Shown piece after piece: positions 1 through 7,310 of a DNA stretch of 64,000 nucleotides; the stretch's first letter is position 1, and each line of letters opens with the position of its first letter. A program made the translations under genes and the position numbers. This stretch comes from Mycobacterium parmense (GTDB lineage Bacteria > Actinomycetota > Actinomycetes > Mycobacteriales > Mycobacteriaceae): contig NZ_AP022614.1 of NCBI RefSeq assembly GCF_010730575.1, positions 4,588,001-4,652,000 of the forward strand, in the 5' to 3' direction. Under the pieces are notes generated by a model. It was not told the DNA's origin and ran no database searches. It was given only the letters and a program-made list of their open reading frames with translations.

Positions 1-42
1 ACGTAAGTCTAGAGGTAAGCCCAATGTGTCCAACGTGCCACG

Positions 43-420
43 CTACACACGATTGACGTCCCGAGTCCCGTTAAATTGCGGATTCATGGGCGAATAGCTG
101 CGGTTTCGCGTCGGCAACCGCGGCTCGTCCAGGGCGGCGAAATCGGTGGCAAACAGCGGCGCGGCGTAGCTCGGGGCGGCGTGTCGGCCGGCCGGCAGGG
201 CTTCGGGCCCGCGCCGGGCCTCGCACCGGTGCAGGTATTCCACCGCCTCGGGCATGCCTTCACGGGCCAGCTCGCGAACGTCGACAGCGCGTGCGCCGTC
301 GACGAACTCGTCCACGCCGCTCGACGCGGCGTCGCGGACAAGGTCTGTTTCCAACCGGCCCAGACCGAGCGCCGCAAGCATGAGTAGCCCCGGAACGCAG
401 GCCACGAGCAACCATGACAC
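43..420 (-). CDS. Small single-pass membrane protein (Rv3675-like)
   Basis: A 125-residue protein whose length and position next to nth match the M. tuberculosis hypothetical membrane protein Rv3675. Residues 3-20 form one hydrophobic helix directly at the N-terminus. The remainder is hydrophilic, acidic in the middle and basic near the end. I see no catalytic motif or known domain. The start is GTG, divergent from nth with about 70 bp between the two start codons, so the two genes share a short promoter region. Function is unknown; it is an inner-membrane protein by inference. Confidence 0.7.
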   Translation of the reverse strand: MSWLLVACVPGLLMLAALGLGRLETDLVRDAASSGVDEFVDGARAVDVRELAREGMPEAVEYLHRCEARRGPEALPAGRHAAPSYAAPLFATDFAALDEPRLPTRNRSYSPMNPQFNGTRDVNRV

Positions 421-478
421 AAGGGAAGTAAACAGGTCCTTGCATCAACACGGGGTCTCGGCGAGATTACGAAATCAG

Positions 479-491
479 TACTCTGTCGTAG
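479..491 (+). promoter_or_regulatory. -10 box for a leaderless nth transcript
   Basis: TACTCT at 479-484 fits the mycobacterial -10 consensus TANNNT. Seven bases separate it from the GTG start at 492, so transcription would begin at or next to the start codon, and no Shine-Dalgarno sequence is present. Leaderless mRNAs are common in mycobacteria. No good -35 box is visible. Confidence 0.5.
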
Positions 492-1289
492 GTGACAGCG
501 GCGAAGTCGTCCAGGCGTTCGAAAGCGGCACCGGCCCGGCCCGTCGACGACCTCGCCCGGCGCTGGTCCGAGGAAACCCCGACCGGCCTGGTGCGACGGG
601 CGCGCCGGATGAATCGCGCGCTCGCGCAAGCCTTTCCGGACGCGCACTGTGAACTGGACTTCACCACGCCGCTCGAGCTCACGGTGGCCACCATCCTGTC
701 GGCCCAGAGCACCGACAAGCGGGTCAACCTGACGACGCCGGCGCTGTTCAAGCGGTACCGGTCGGCGCTGGACTACGCGCAAGCCGACCGCGCCGAACTG
801 GAGAACCTCATCCATCCCACGGGTTTCTTCCGCAACAAGGCCACGTCGCTCATCGGGCTCGGGCAGGCGCTCGTCGAACGGTTCGGCGGCGAGGTGCCGT
901 CGACCCTGGACGAGCTGGTGACGCTGCCCGGGGTGGGGCGCAAGACCGCCAACGTCATCCTGGGCAACGCCTTCGGCGTTCCGGGAATCACCGTCGACAC
1001 CCACTTCAAGCGGTTGGTGCAGCGCTGGCGCTGGACCACCGCCGAGGACCCGGTCAAGATCGAGCACGCGGTCGGTGCGCTGATCGAACGCCGCGAGTGG
1101 ACAATGCTGAGCCATCGCGTGATCTTCCACGGCCGGCGGGTGTGTCACGCCCGCAAGCCCGCGTGCGGGGTGTGCGTGGTCGCCAAGGACTGCCCCTCCT
1201 TCGGCCTGGGCCCCACGGATCCGCTGCTGGCCGCGCCGCTGGTCCGCGGCCCCGAAACCGAGCACCTGCTGGCCCTGGCGGGCCTGTAG
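492..1289 (+). CDS. nth: Endonuclease III (DNA glycosylase/AP lyase)
   Basis: Base-excision repair enzyme that removes oxidised pyrimidines and nicks abasic sites in the nucleoid. The helix-hairpin-helix motif [13 protein letters not shown] begins at residue 145, with the catalytic lysine at 151 and the catalytic aspartate of VDTH at 169. The 18-residue spacing equals that of E. coli Nth K120/D138. The C-terminus carries the [4Fe-4S] cysteines C218, C225, C228 and C234 in the diagnostic C-X6-C-X2-C-X5-C pattern. It has 265 residues, with a basic N-terminal extension of about 25 residues, longer than the roughly 245 of M. tuberculosis Nth, so a downstream start is possible. It is followed closely by the thioredoxin-like gene, which suggests co-transcription. 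Confidence 0.95.
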   Translation: MTAAKSSRRSKAAPARPVDDLARRWSEETPTGLVRRARRMNRALAQAFPDAHCELDFTTPLELTVATILSAQSTDKRVNLTTPALFKRYRSALDYAQADRAELENLIHPTGFFRNKATSLIGLGQALVERFGGEVPSTLDELVTLPGVGRKTANVILGNAFGVPGITVDTHFKRLVQRWRWTTAEDPVKIEHAVGALIERREWTMLSHRVIFHGRRVCHARKPACGVCVVAKDCPSFGLGPTDPLLAAPLVRGPETEHLLALAGL

Positions 1290-1318
1290 ACGCCGCGCGC
1301 ACAGACGACCGCCGAACG

Positions 1319-1966
1319 ATGCCGACGTTGTCCCGCAGAACGCGCTGGCAGATCGCGATCCTGGCCGTGGTGGCGGCGCTGACGGGGGCGCTGGTCGCCC
1401 AGCTGCGCGACGACGCCCAGCCTCCCGGGACTGCCCACACGATGGCCGACCGCGAACATCGCGACGCCGACACGGCGGCCGCGCTGGCCGGTCCCCGGCA
1501 AAGCGCCGACCTGCCGCCCTGCCCGGCGGGCGGCGTCGCCCCCGGCCCCCCGGCGCTGCGCGGGGTGACCGCGGACTGCGCGGCCGACGGGTCCACCGTC
1601 GACGTCGCGCGCGCGCTGGCCGGACGCCGGGTCGTCCTCAACTTCTGGGCGTACTGGTGCGCGCCGTGCATCACCGAACTTCCCGCCATGGCCGAGTACC
1701 AACGACGCGTGGGCCCGGACGTGTTGGTGGTGACCGTGCATCAGGACGAGAACGAGACCGCGGCCCTGTTGCGCCTCGCCGAGCTGGGAGTTCGGCTGCC
1801 GACGCTGCAGGACGGTCGTCGCCGGGTCGCCGCGGCGCTGCGGGTGGCAAACGTGATGCCCGCGACGGTGGTCCTGCGACCGGACGGTAGCGTTGCGCAG
1901 ACGCTACCGCGGCCATTCGCCACTGCCGACGAGATCGCGGCCGCGGTCGGAACCGACACGGGATAA
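1319..1966 (+). CDS. Membrane-anchored thioredoxin-like (TlpA-type) protein
   Basis: Extracytoplasmic thiol-disulfide protein corresponding to Rv3673c. Residues 9-27 form a membrane anchor after a basic stretch. A linker of low complexity follows, then a thioredoxin fold with the active site WCAPC (C114 and C117), and a cis-proline region near VMPATVVL. The extra CPAG and TADC cysteines in the linker could form a second disulfide. At 215 residues it is close to the family length. It lies 29 bp after nth and 29 bp before the Nudix gene, in a compact run that ends with marP, so it probably serves periplasmic redox or envelope-stress functions. The substrate is unknown. Confidence 0.88.
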   Translation: MPTLSRRTRWQIAILAVVAALTGALVAQLRDDAQPPGTAHTMADREHRDADTAAALAGPRQSADLPPCPAGGVAPGPPALRGVTADCAADGSTVDVARALAGRRVVLNFWAYWCAPCITELPAMAEYQRRVGPDVLVVTVHQDENETAALLRLAELGVRLPTLQDGRRRVAAALRVANVMPATVVLRPDGSVAQTLPRPFATADEIAAAVGTDTG

Positions 1967-1995
1967 GCCGGGCAAGTGAATTCGTGGGAGGCGCG

Positions 1996-2796
1996 GTGAG
2001 TAGTGGGGGAGCGCCCATGCACAGCGGCAAGCCCACCCACGCGCGGACGTCGGCCACGCCGGCGCCCGACGCCAGCCCGGCCTGGCTGCGCCCGCTGCTC
2101 GACAACCTCGATGCGATCCCTGACGCCTACCGGCGCCGGCTGCCGCCCGACGTGCTGGAGATGATCACCACCACCGCCGCGTCCACCAGGGGGTCCGCGC
2201 GCGAGGCCGCCGTCCTGGTGTTGTTCTCGGGCCCGGAGTCCGGACCCGCGCACGGCGGTGTGCCCGACGACGTCGACCTGTTGGTCACCGTGCGCGCGTC
2301 GACGCTGCGCCACCACGCCGGCCAGGCGGCGTTCCCGGGCGGTGCCGCCGACCCCGACGACGACGGCCCGGTGGACACCGCCCTGCGCGAGGCGCACGAG
2401 GAGACCGGAATCGACCTGTCGAGGCTGCGTCCCCTGGCCACCATGGAGCGGGCGTTCATCGCGCCGTCGGAATTCCACGTCGTGCCCGTCCTGGCGTACT
2501 CGCCGGACCCCGGGCCGGTGGCCGTCGTCAACGAGGCCGAGACGGCCATGGTCGCACGGGTTCCGTTGCGCGCGTTCATTAATCCGGCGAACAGGCTCAT
2601 GGTCTACCGCGGCGACCTCGGCCGGCGCTGGTCCGGGCCGGCGTTCTTGTTGAACGAGATGCTGGTCTGGGGATTCACCGGCCAGGTGATCTCCGCGATC
2701 CTGGACGTGGCCGGCTGGGCCCGGCCCTGGGACACCGGTGACGTGCGTGAATTGGACGCCACGATGGCGCTGGTCGGCGGCGGGACCCGCGGATGA
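1996..2796 (+). CDS. Nudix hydrolase, CoA pyrophosphatase type
   Basis: Likely hydrolyses coenzyme A or related CoA derivatives (NudL/CoAse-type Nudix enzymes), matching Rv3672c. The Nudix box runs from about residue 115 (FPGGAAD) through REAHEETG to about 140. A UPF0035-like sequence, HAGQAAFPGG, sits just before it, as in CoA-specific Nudix enzymes. I chose GTG at 1996 because GGGAG at 1986-1990 sits five bases upstream. GTG 1984 and ATG 2017 are in-frame alternatives. Its stop overlaps the marP start by four bases (ATGA), so translation is coupled to the protease gene. Confidence 0.88.
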   Translation: MSSGGAPMHSGKPTHARTSATPAPDASPAWLRPLLDNLDAIPDAYRRRLPPDVLEMITTTAASTRGSAREAAVLVLFSGPESGPAHGGVPDDVDLLVTVRASTLRHHAGQAAFPGGAADPDDDGPVDTALREAHEETGIDLSRLRPLATMERAFIAPSEFHVVPVLAYSPDPGPVAVVNEAETAMVARVPLRAFINPANRLMVYRGDLGRRWSGPAFLLNEMLVWGFTGQVISAILDVAGWARPWDTGDVRELDATMALVGGGTRG

Positions 2797-4001
2797 ACAT
2801 GAACTCGATGACCCCGTCGCAGTGGCTCGACGTCGCGGTGCTGGCCGTCGCCTTCATCGCGGCGGTCTCGGGCTGGCGTTCCGGCGCGCTAGGATCGTTG
2901 CTGTCGTTCGTGGGCGTGCTGCTGGGCGCGATCGCGGGTGTGCTGCTGGCGCCGCACCTGGTCGCGCATATCGCGGCGCCCCGCGCCAAGCTGTTCACCG
3001 CCCTGTTCTTGATCCTCGCCCTGGTGGTCGTGGGCGAGGTCGCGGGCGTGGTGCTGGGACGGGCCGTGCGCGGCGCGATTCACAGTCGCACAATCCGATT
3101 GGTCGACTCGATCATCGGCGTGGGTGTCCAGTTGGTGGTGGTGCTGACCGCGGCGTGGTTGCTGGCGACGCCGCTGACGCAGTCCAAGGACCAGCCGGAG
3201 CTGGCGTCGGCGGTTAAGGGTTCGCGGGTGCTGGCCCGCGTCAACGAGGTCGCGCCCCCCTGGCTCAAGACGGTGCCCAAGCGGCTCTCGGCGCTGCTGA
3301 ACACGTCCGGCCTGCCGGCGGTGCTCGAGCCCTTCAGCCGCACGCCGGTGGTGCCGGTCGCGTCGCCGGACCCGGCCCTGGCCAACAACCCCGTCGTGCT
3401 GGCCACGGCACCCAGCGTCGTGAAGGTGCGCAGCCTGGCCCCCAGCTGTCAGAAGGTGTTGGAGGGCAGCGGATTCGTCATCGCGCCCGACCGCGTGATG
3501 ACCAATGCGCACGTGGTGGCCGGGTCCAGCAGCGTGCAGATCTACGCGAGCGGCAATCCCCTCGACGCCACCGTCGTCTCCTACAACCCGTCGGTCGACA
3601 TCGCCATCCTGGCGGTCCCCAACCTGCCGCCGCCACCGCTGGCCTTCGCTCAGGCCGAGGCGAAGAACGGCCAGAGCGTGGTGGTCCTCGGCTATCCCGG
3701 CGGCGGCAATTTCACCGCGACGCCGGCCAGGATCCGCGAGGCCATCAAACTCAGCGGTCCGGACATCTACCGGGACCCACAACCGGTGACCCGCGACGTG
3801 TACACGATCAGGGCCAGTGTGGAGCAGGGCAATTCGGGGGGACCGCTGATCGACCTCGACGGCCACGTGCTGGGCGTGGTGTTCGGTGCGGCCGTCGACG
3901 ACCCCGACACCGGGTTCGTGCTGACGGCCGACGAGGTGGCCGGTCAGCTCTCCAAGATCGGCGACACCCAGCAGGTGGCCACCGGCACCTGTGTCAGCTG
4001 A
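2793..4001 (+). CDS. marP: Periplasmic trypsin-like serine protease MarP
   Basis: Membrane-anchored protease needed for acid and oxidative resistance in M. tuberculosis (Rv3671c), where it cleaves the peptidoglycan hydrolase RipA. Residues 1-160 contain four hydrophobic helices of the colicin V/CvpA type. The protease domain follows. Counting from ATG 2808, which gives exactly the 397-residue length of the M. tuberculosis protein, the catalytic triad is H235 (TNAHVV), D264 (SVDIAIL) and S343 (GNSGGP). The paired cysteines near SCQKV and the C-terminal TCVS match the known regulatory disulfide. ATG 2793 overlaps the upstream stop as ATGA and may be used instead. The D-to-N change in the family's usual GDSGG (GNSGG) leaves the serine intact. 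Confidence 0.95.
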   Translation: MNMNSMTPSQWLDVAVLAVAFIAAVSGWRSGALGSLLSFVGVLLGAIAGVLLAPHLVAHIAAPRAKLFTALFLILALVVVGEVAGVVLGRAVRGAIHSRTIRLVDSIIGVGVQLVVVLTAAWLLATPLTQSKDQPELASAVKGSRVLARVNEVAPPWLKTVPKRLSALLNTSGLPAVLEPFSRTPVVPVASPDPALANNPVVLATAPSVVKVRSLAPSCQKVLEGSGFVIAPDRVMTNAHVVAGSSSVQIYASGNPLDATVVSYNPSVDIAILAVPNLPPPPLAFAQAEAKNGQSVVVLGYPGGGNFTATPARIREAIKLSGPDIYRDPQPVTRDVYTIRASVEQGNSGGPLIDLDGHVLGVVFGAAVDDPDTGFVLTADEVAGQLSKIGDTQQVATGTCVS

Positions 4002-4004
4002 CGT

Positions 4005-4964
4005 TCACCGGCCTTTGTGCACGTGCTCGAAGAACCTCGTCAGGTGCCTGTTGACCTCGTCGGGCATCTCTTCGTGGCTGTAATGCCCTGCGCCGGAGAC
4101 GGATACGTAGCGGCCCTGCGGGGCGTAACGCTGCGTGCGGTCGACCGGGTCCGCCAGCACGTACGGATCGGCGTCGCCGCGCAGGTGCAGCAACGGCACG
4201 CTGAGCTGTTGCGACATCGACCCCATGAATCGCCGGCCCTCCCCGCGTAGCTGGCTGCGCACCGCCCAGCGCTGATACTCCAGTGCGCAGTGCGCCGCGC
4301 CCGGAATCTGGATGGCCCTGCGCAGGTGGCCGATTGTCTCCGAAAAGTCCTCGGAGGCAAGCCATTTGGCGCTACCGCGGCTGCGAACCAACCGCTCGAC
4401 CTCGGCCGCGTCGTCGCGGGTCAGCAGGCGTTCGGGCCAGATGGGCAATTGGTAGTTCAGCAGCGCGGGCAACAGCGCGTAGCCCTGGTCGCGCCGCGTC
4501 AACGTGGAGCGGCGCATGGCGGCCGGGTGCGGCGAGCTGATCAGCGCGATCGCGCTCACCAGCCGCGGATGCAGCACGGCCGTGGCCCAGCAGGCCATGC
4601 CGCCGTCGGCGTGGCCGACCAGGGTGGCCGAGGAGTGGCCGAGCGCGCGGATCAGCCCGGCCGTGTCACCGGCGAGCGTGAAGCCGTCATAACCCCGCGG
4701 CGGCTTGTCGCTGCCGCCGTAGCCGCGCAGGTCCACGGCGATCACTCGCGCGCCGGCCAGGCCCCGCAACTGATGCCGCCACGACCACCAGAACGACGCG
4801 AAGCCGTGCAGCAGGATCACCAGGGGCCGCGCCGTGCCGGGGGCGGTGGCATCGGGGCCGGCCGGCACGGCCTCGGCGACATGGAACCGGATGCCGTTGG
4901 CGTGCACGTCCAGGTGGCGCCACGGCCCGTCGATGCGGGTCACCGACGGATCCGGCGCCGGCAT
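4005..4964 (-). CDS. ephE: Alpha/beta hydrolase, EphE-type epoxide hydrolase
   Basis: Predicted cytoplasmic epoxide hydrolase of 319 residues, like M. tuberculosis EphE (Rv3670). It shows the oxyanion motif LLHGFASFWWSW, a nucleophilic aspartate at 120 in GHADGG (most alpha/beta hydrolases have Ser here; Asp is expected for epoxide hydrolases and dehalogenases), and a catalytic histidine near 294 in GAGHYSHEE. The start codon abuts the stop codon of the upstream holin-like gene with no gap, so they form an operon. Its natural substrate is unknown; lipid epoxides are a reasonable guess. It converges on marP with only three bases between stops. Confidence 0.85.
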   Translation of the reverse strand: MPAPDPSVTRIDGPWRHLDVHANGIRFHVAEAVPAGPDATAPGTARPLVILLHGFASFWWSWRHQLRGLAGARVIAVDLRGYGGSDKPPRGYDGFTLAGDTAGLIRALGHSSATLVGHADGGMACWATAVLHPRLVSAIALISSPHPAAMRRSTLTRRDQGYALLPALLNYQLPIWPERLLTRDDAAEVERLVRSRGSAKWLASEDFSETIGHLRRAIQIPGAAHCALEYQRWAVRSQLRGEGRRFMGSMSQQLSVPLLHLRGDADPYVLADPVDRTQRYAPQGRYVSVSGAGHYSHEEMPDEVNRHLTRFFEHVHKGR

Positions 4965-5510
4965 CTACCACCCCGACGGATCTGCGGGAGCACCGTCGGC
5001 GGGCTTCTCGTGCCTGCCGCGGTGCCCGGTGAGCTCCCCGGCGGCGCCGGAGGTCTTGTCGTGGCCGGGGGTGAGCGCCGTGCGCGTCTCCTTCACCGAC
5101 GCGATGGTCTCGCGCGGCCCCCGGATCCTGCGCACCTTGAGGAAGCCCAGCAGGGCCAGCAGCCCGCCGAACACCAGCATGATCCCGAACACGATCAGGT
5201 ACGACGCCCAGCGCCACAGCCACGTGTCGAGCAGCTCGGCGAGGAAAAAGAAGAAGAAGAACGTCGAATAGAACAGCACTACCAGCGCGGCGATGAAGAA
5301 CACGCTGCCGGTGAGGCCCTTCTTGACGTCCCGCGTGATCTCCGAGCGGGCCAGCTCGACCTCGGCCCGCACCAGCGTCGACACCTGAGCGGTCGCGTCC
5401 TTGATGAGGTCGCCGATCGACGGCTCGGCCACCCGGGCGTGCGGATCGGTCAACGGGATCGTGGTCAGGGTGCTGGGCACACCGTTCTTGCCATCGCCTC
5501 TGCTGCTCAC
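4965..5510 (-). CDS. Phage-holin-superfamily-III-like membrane protein (Rv3669-like)
   Basis: A 181-residue inner-membrane protein of the actinobacterial Act_Holin/DUF1469 type. The N-terminus is hydrophilic (about 1-40), then an amphipathic segment (LVRAEVELARSEI), then two transmembrane helices at about 67-90 and 100-128, and a charged tail. The hydrophobic core contains a run of six phenylalanines, encoded by a GAA-rich stretch on the + strand at about 5240-5265. M. tuberculosis Rv3669 is 172 residues. The role is unknown; members are often next to epoxide hydrolase and protease genes, as here. It is the first gene of a two-gene operon with ephE. Confidence 0.82.
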   Translation of the reverse strand: MSSRGDGKNGVPSTLTTIPLTDPHARVAEPSIGDLIKDATAQVSTLVRAEVELARSEITRDVKKGLTGSVFFIAALVVLFYSTFFFFFFLAELLDTWLWRWASYLIVFGIMLVFGGLLALLGFLKVRRIRGPRETIASVKETRTALTPGHDKTSGAAGELTGHRGRHEKPADGAPADPSGW

Positions 5511-5612
5511 AACGGTCCTCTCCGCTTGCGCCCCGACTCGCTCTCGTCGCGGTTCATGTTGCCATGCGCCGCGCGGGCGGACGAGGCCAGCCGAGGGGCC
5601 ACCGGGAAGCGG

Positions 5613-6284
5613 TCAGAGGTGACTGGCGGCGAAGTCGGCCCCCTGGTCCACCAGGCCGTCCTCGTAGGCGGCGGCGTGATGCGCGGCGAACTCCAGCCCG
5701 TCCGAGCAGACCGGGTCGTCGGGGACGCACAACTGGATGGTCTTGGGGGCGTACAGCGGGCCGATGACCACCGGCGGCTGGCCGAGGAAGTTCATCGCCC
5801 GGACGTTCGGCTCGCCGAAGAGGACGACGGCGGCGACGTGGTCGGCCACCTCCGGGCTCAGCGGTTTGGGCACCGTCGCCGGGTCGATCCCCGGCGGCAC
5901 GTCGGCGGAGGTGACGAAGCCCATCACGGCGGCACCCTGCGAATACCCGCTGAGCACCATCCGGGTGTTCGGACAGCTCGACGCCATGGAGACGACGTGA
6001 GCGCTCGCGTCGCGGATGCCGTCGACGCCGGTGGGCCAGTCCCGGCTGGCCGGATAGTCGACCGCGTACACCCCCAGCGAACGGTTACCCACGCGGGAGC
6101 GCAGCTTGTCGACGAAGGCCTGCCCGATGGCGCCGAGGCCGGGCGGCTCACCGGTGCCCCGGGCGTACACCACCTGTGCGTAGGGGCAGGGGGCGCCGGA
6201 CGCGGACGGGATCGGGGAGGTCAGCAGCGCGCAGGCCGCGACGAGCGCGGCCCCGAGACAGGTGAGGGAGCGTGGCACGTTCAC
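5613..6284 (-). CDS. Secreted cutinase-family serine esterase
   Basis: Exported esterase or lipase of the mycobacterial cutinase-like (CLP/CFP21) family. From GTG 6284 the protein has 223 residues. A signal peptide (basic NVPRS, hydrophobic GAALVAACALL, cleavage near SASGA) is followed by CPYAQVVYARGTGEPPG, the nucleophile S115 in GYSQGA, a catalytic aspartate in CVPDDPVCSDG and a catalytic histidine in HHAAAYEDG. Cysteines are placed for the two usual disulfides. The start is uncertain: GTG 6278 and TTG 6290 are also in frame. H37Rv has no cutinase between Rv3669 and Rv3668c, so this is an accessory gene at a conserved junction. It is divergent from the secreted protease gene downstream. Confidence 0.85.
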   Translation of the reverse strand: MNVPRSLTCLGAALVAACALLTSPIPSASGAPCPYAQVVYARGTGEPPGLGAIGQAFVDKLRSRVGNRSLGVYAVDYPASRDWPTGVDGIRDASAHVVSMASSCPNTRMVLSGYSQGAAVMGFVTSADVPPGIDPATVPKPLSPEVADHVAAVVLFGEPNVRAMNFLGQPPVVIGPLYAPKTIQLCVPDDPVCSDGLEFAAHHAAAYEDGLVDQGADFAASHL

Positions 6285-6596
6285 GCGCAACAAAGTGCCC
6301 AACGGGAATGTTTCCAATCTCGAAAAAATTCGGTGACGGCCGATGCACTCATCATTCTGAGGTCTCGGCGGCCATCCGGCCATTCGAGCGCTCGCAACAC
6401 ACCGCGCTCGGCAGCCGGATCCCGCTGCGGCGGAAGGGCCGTCGAACGGGCCTGCGAACGGGCCTGCGAAAGGGCCTGCGAAAAGGGGGAGGGGCGGCCA
6501 CCTGTGAGAGCCCGCTCGCCGCCGCGGCCAGGCGTCCCGGACGACTAGACTGGCGGGGCCGGTCGAAATGTCCGGCGGACGGACAGGAGTGGTGCA
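6285..6596. other. Divergent intergenic region, cutinase / secreted protease
   Basis: A 312-bp gap between two divergent starts. It holds a three-copy 12-bp tandem repeat (6444-6479) and an AGGAG ribosome-binding site at 6585-6589 for the + strand gene. A TAGACT box at 6545-6550 could be a -10 element for that gene. I see no further gene or RNA in it. Confidence 0.5.
6444..6479 (+). repeat. 12-bp direct repeat, three copies
   Basis: GAACGGGCCTGC occurs twice in tandem (6444-6455, 6456-6467), followed by GAAAGGGCCTGC (6468-6479) and a decaying GAAAAGGGGG. It lies between divergent genes and could vary in copy number or bind a regulator. Confidence 0.75.
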
Positions 6597-7301
6597 TTGC
6601 TGACGGCGCACCGTTGCTTTGCGGCCACCGTGGTGGCCGCGCTCGTGGCCCTGGTGGGCGCCCCGGCCCGCGCCGCTGCCGCCGATGTCCGCATCCCGAT
6701 GGGCGGGGGTGCGGGCATCGTCATCAACGGCGACACGATGTGCACCCTGACCACCATCGGCACCGACTCCTCCGGCGCGCTGATCGGCTTCACCTCCGCG
6801 CACTGCGGAGGCCCCGGCGAACAGGTGGCCGCCGAGGGCGCCGAGAACGCCGGCCCGCTGGGCACCATGGTCGCCGGCAACGACAAGCTCGACTACGCGG
6901 TGATCAGGTTCGATCCGGCCAAGGTGACGCCGGTGGCCAACTACAACGGCTTCGCGATCAACGGCATCGGGCCGGATCCGACGTTCGGTCAGATCGCCTG
7001 CAAGCAGGGCCGCACGACAGGCAATTCGTGCGGTGTCACCTGGGGACCGGGCCAGGACCCGGGCACCATCGTCATGCAGGTGTGCGGTCAGCCCGGTGAC
7101 TCGGGTGCGCCGGTCACCGTCGACGGCATGCTGGTCGGCATGATCCACGGCGCGTTCAGCGACAACCTGCCGACGTGCGTCATCAAATACATCCCGCTGC
7201 ACACGCCGGCGGTGGTGATGTCGTTCAACGCCGACCTCGCCGACATCAACGCCAAGCACCGGCCCGGCGCGGGATTCACCCCGCTGCCCCCGGCCGCCTG
7301 A
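6597..7301 (+). CDS. Secreted trypsin-like (S1) serine protease homologue (Rv3668c-like)
   Basis: Exported 234-residue protein equal in length and position to Rv3668c. Residues 1-29 form a signal peptide ending at AAAAD. The chymotrypsin-like triad is visible: H69 in FTSAHCGG, D99 in KLDYAVIRF, S169 in QPGDSGAP. Cysteine pairs around the histidine and serine loops suggest disulfides. The start is TTG at 6597, seven bases after AGGAG; no ATG or GTG in frame fits. The N-terminus lacks a typical zymogen activation site, so whether it is an active protease is not clear. It is convergent with acs. Confidence 0.85.
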   Translation: MLTAHRCFAATVVAALVALVGAPARAAAADVRIPMGGGAGIVINGDTMCTLTTIGTDSSGALIGFTSAHCGGPGEQVAAEGAENAGPLGTMVAGNDKLDYAVIRFDPAKVTPVANYNGFAINGIGPDPTFGQIACKQGRTTGNSCGVTWGPGQDPGTIVMQVCGQPGDSGAPVTVDGMLVGMIHGAFSDNLPTCVIKYIPLHTPAVVMSFNADLADINAKHRPGAGFTPLPPAA

Positions 7302-7310
7302 CGGGCGGCG

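Noticed and set aside
1..42. 3' end of crp (Rv3676c equivalent)
   Set aside because: Gene order predicts it just outside the window; the first bases do not encode a recognisable CRP C-terminus.
84..1265. 393-residue minus-strand frame over nth
   Set aside because: Lies opposite a certain gene and has arginine/glutamine-rich shadow composition.
5613..7259. 548-residue fusion of the cutinase with an upstream minus-strand frame
   Set aside because: The N-terminal part lies opposite the secreted protease gene; the signal peptide marks the true start near 6284.
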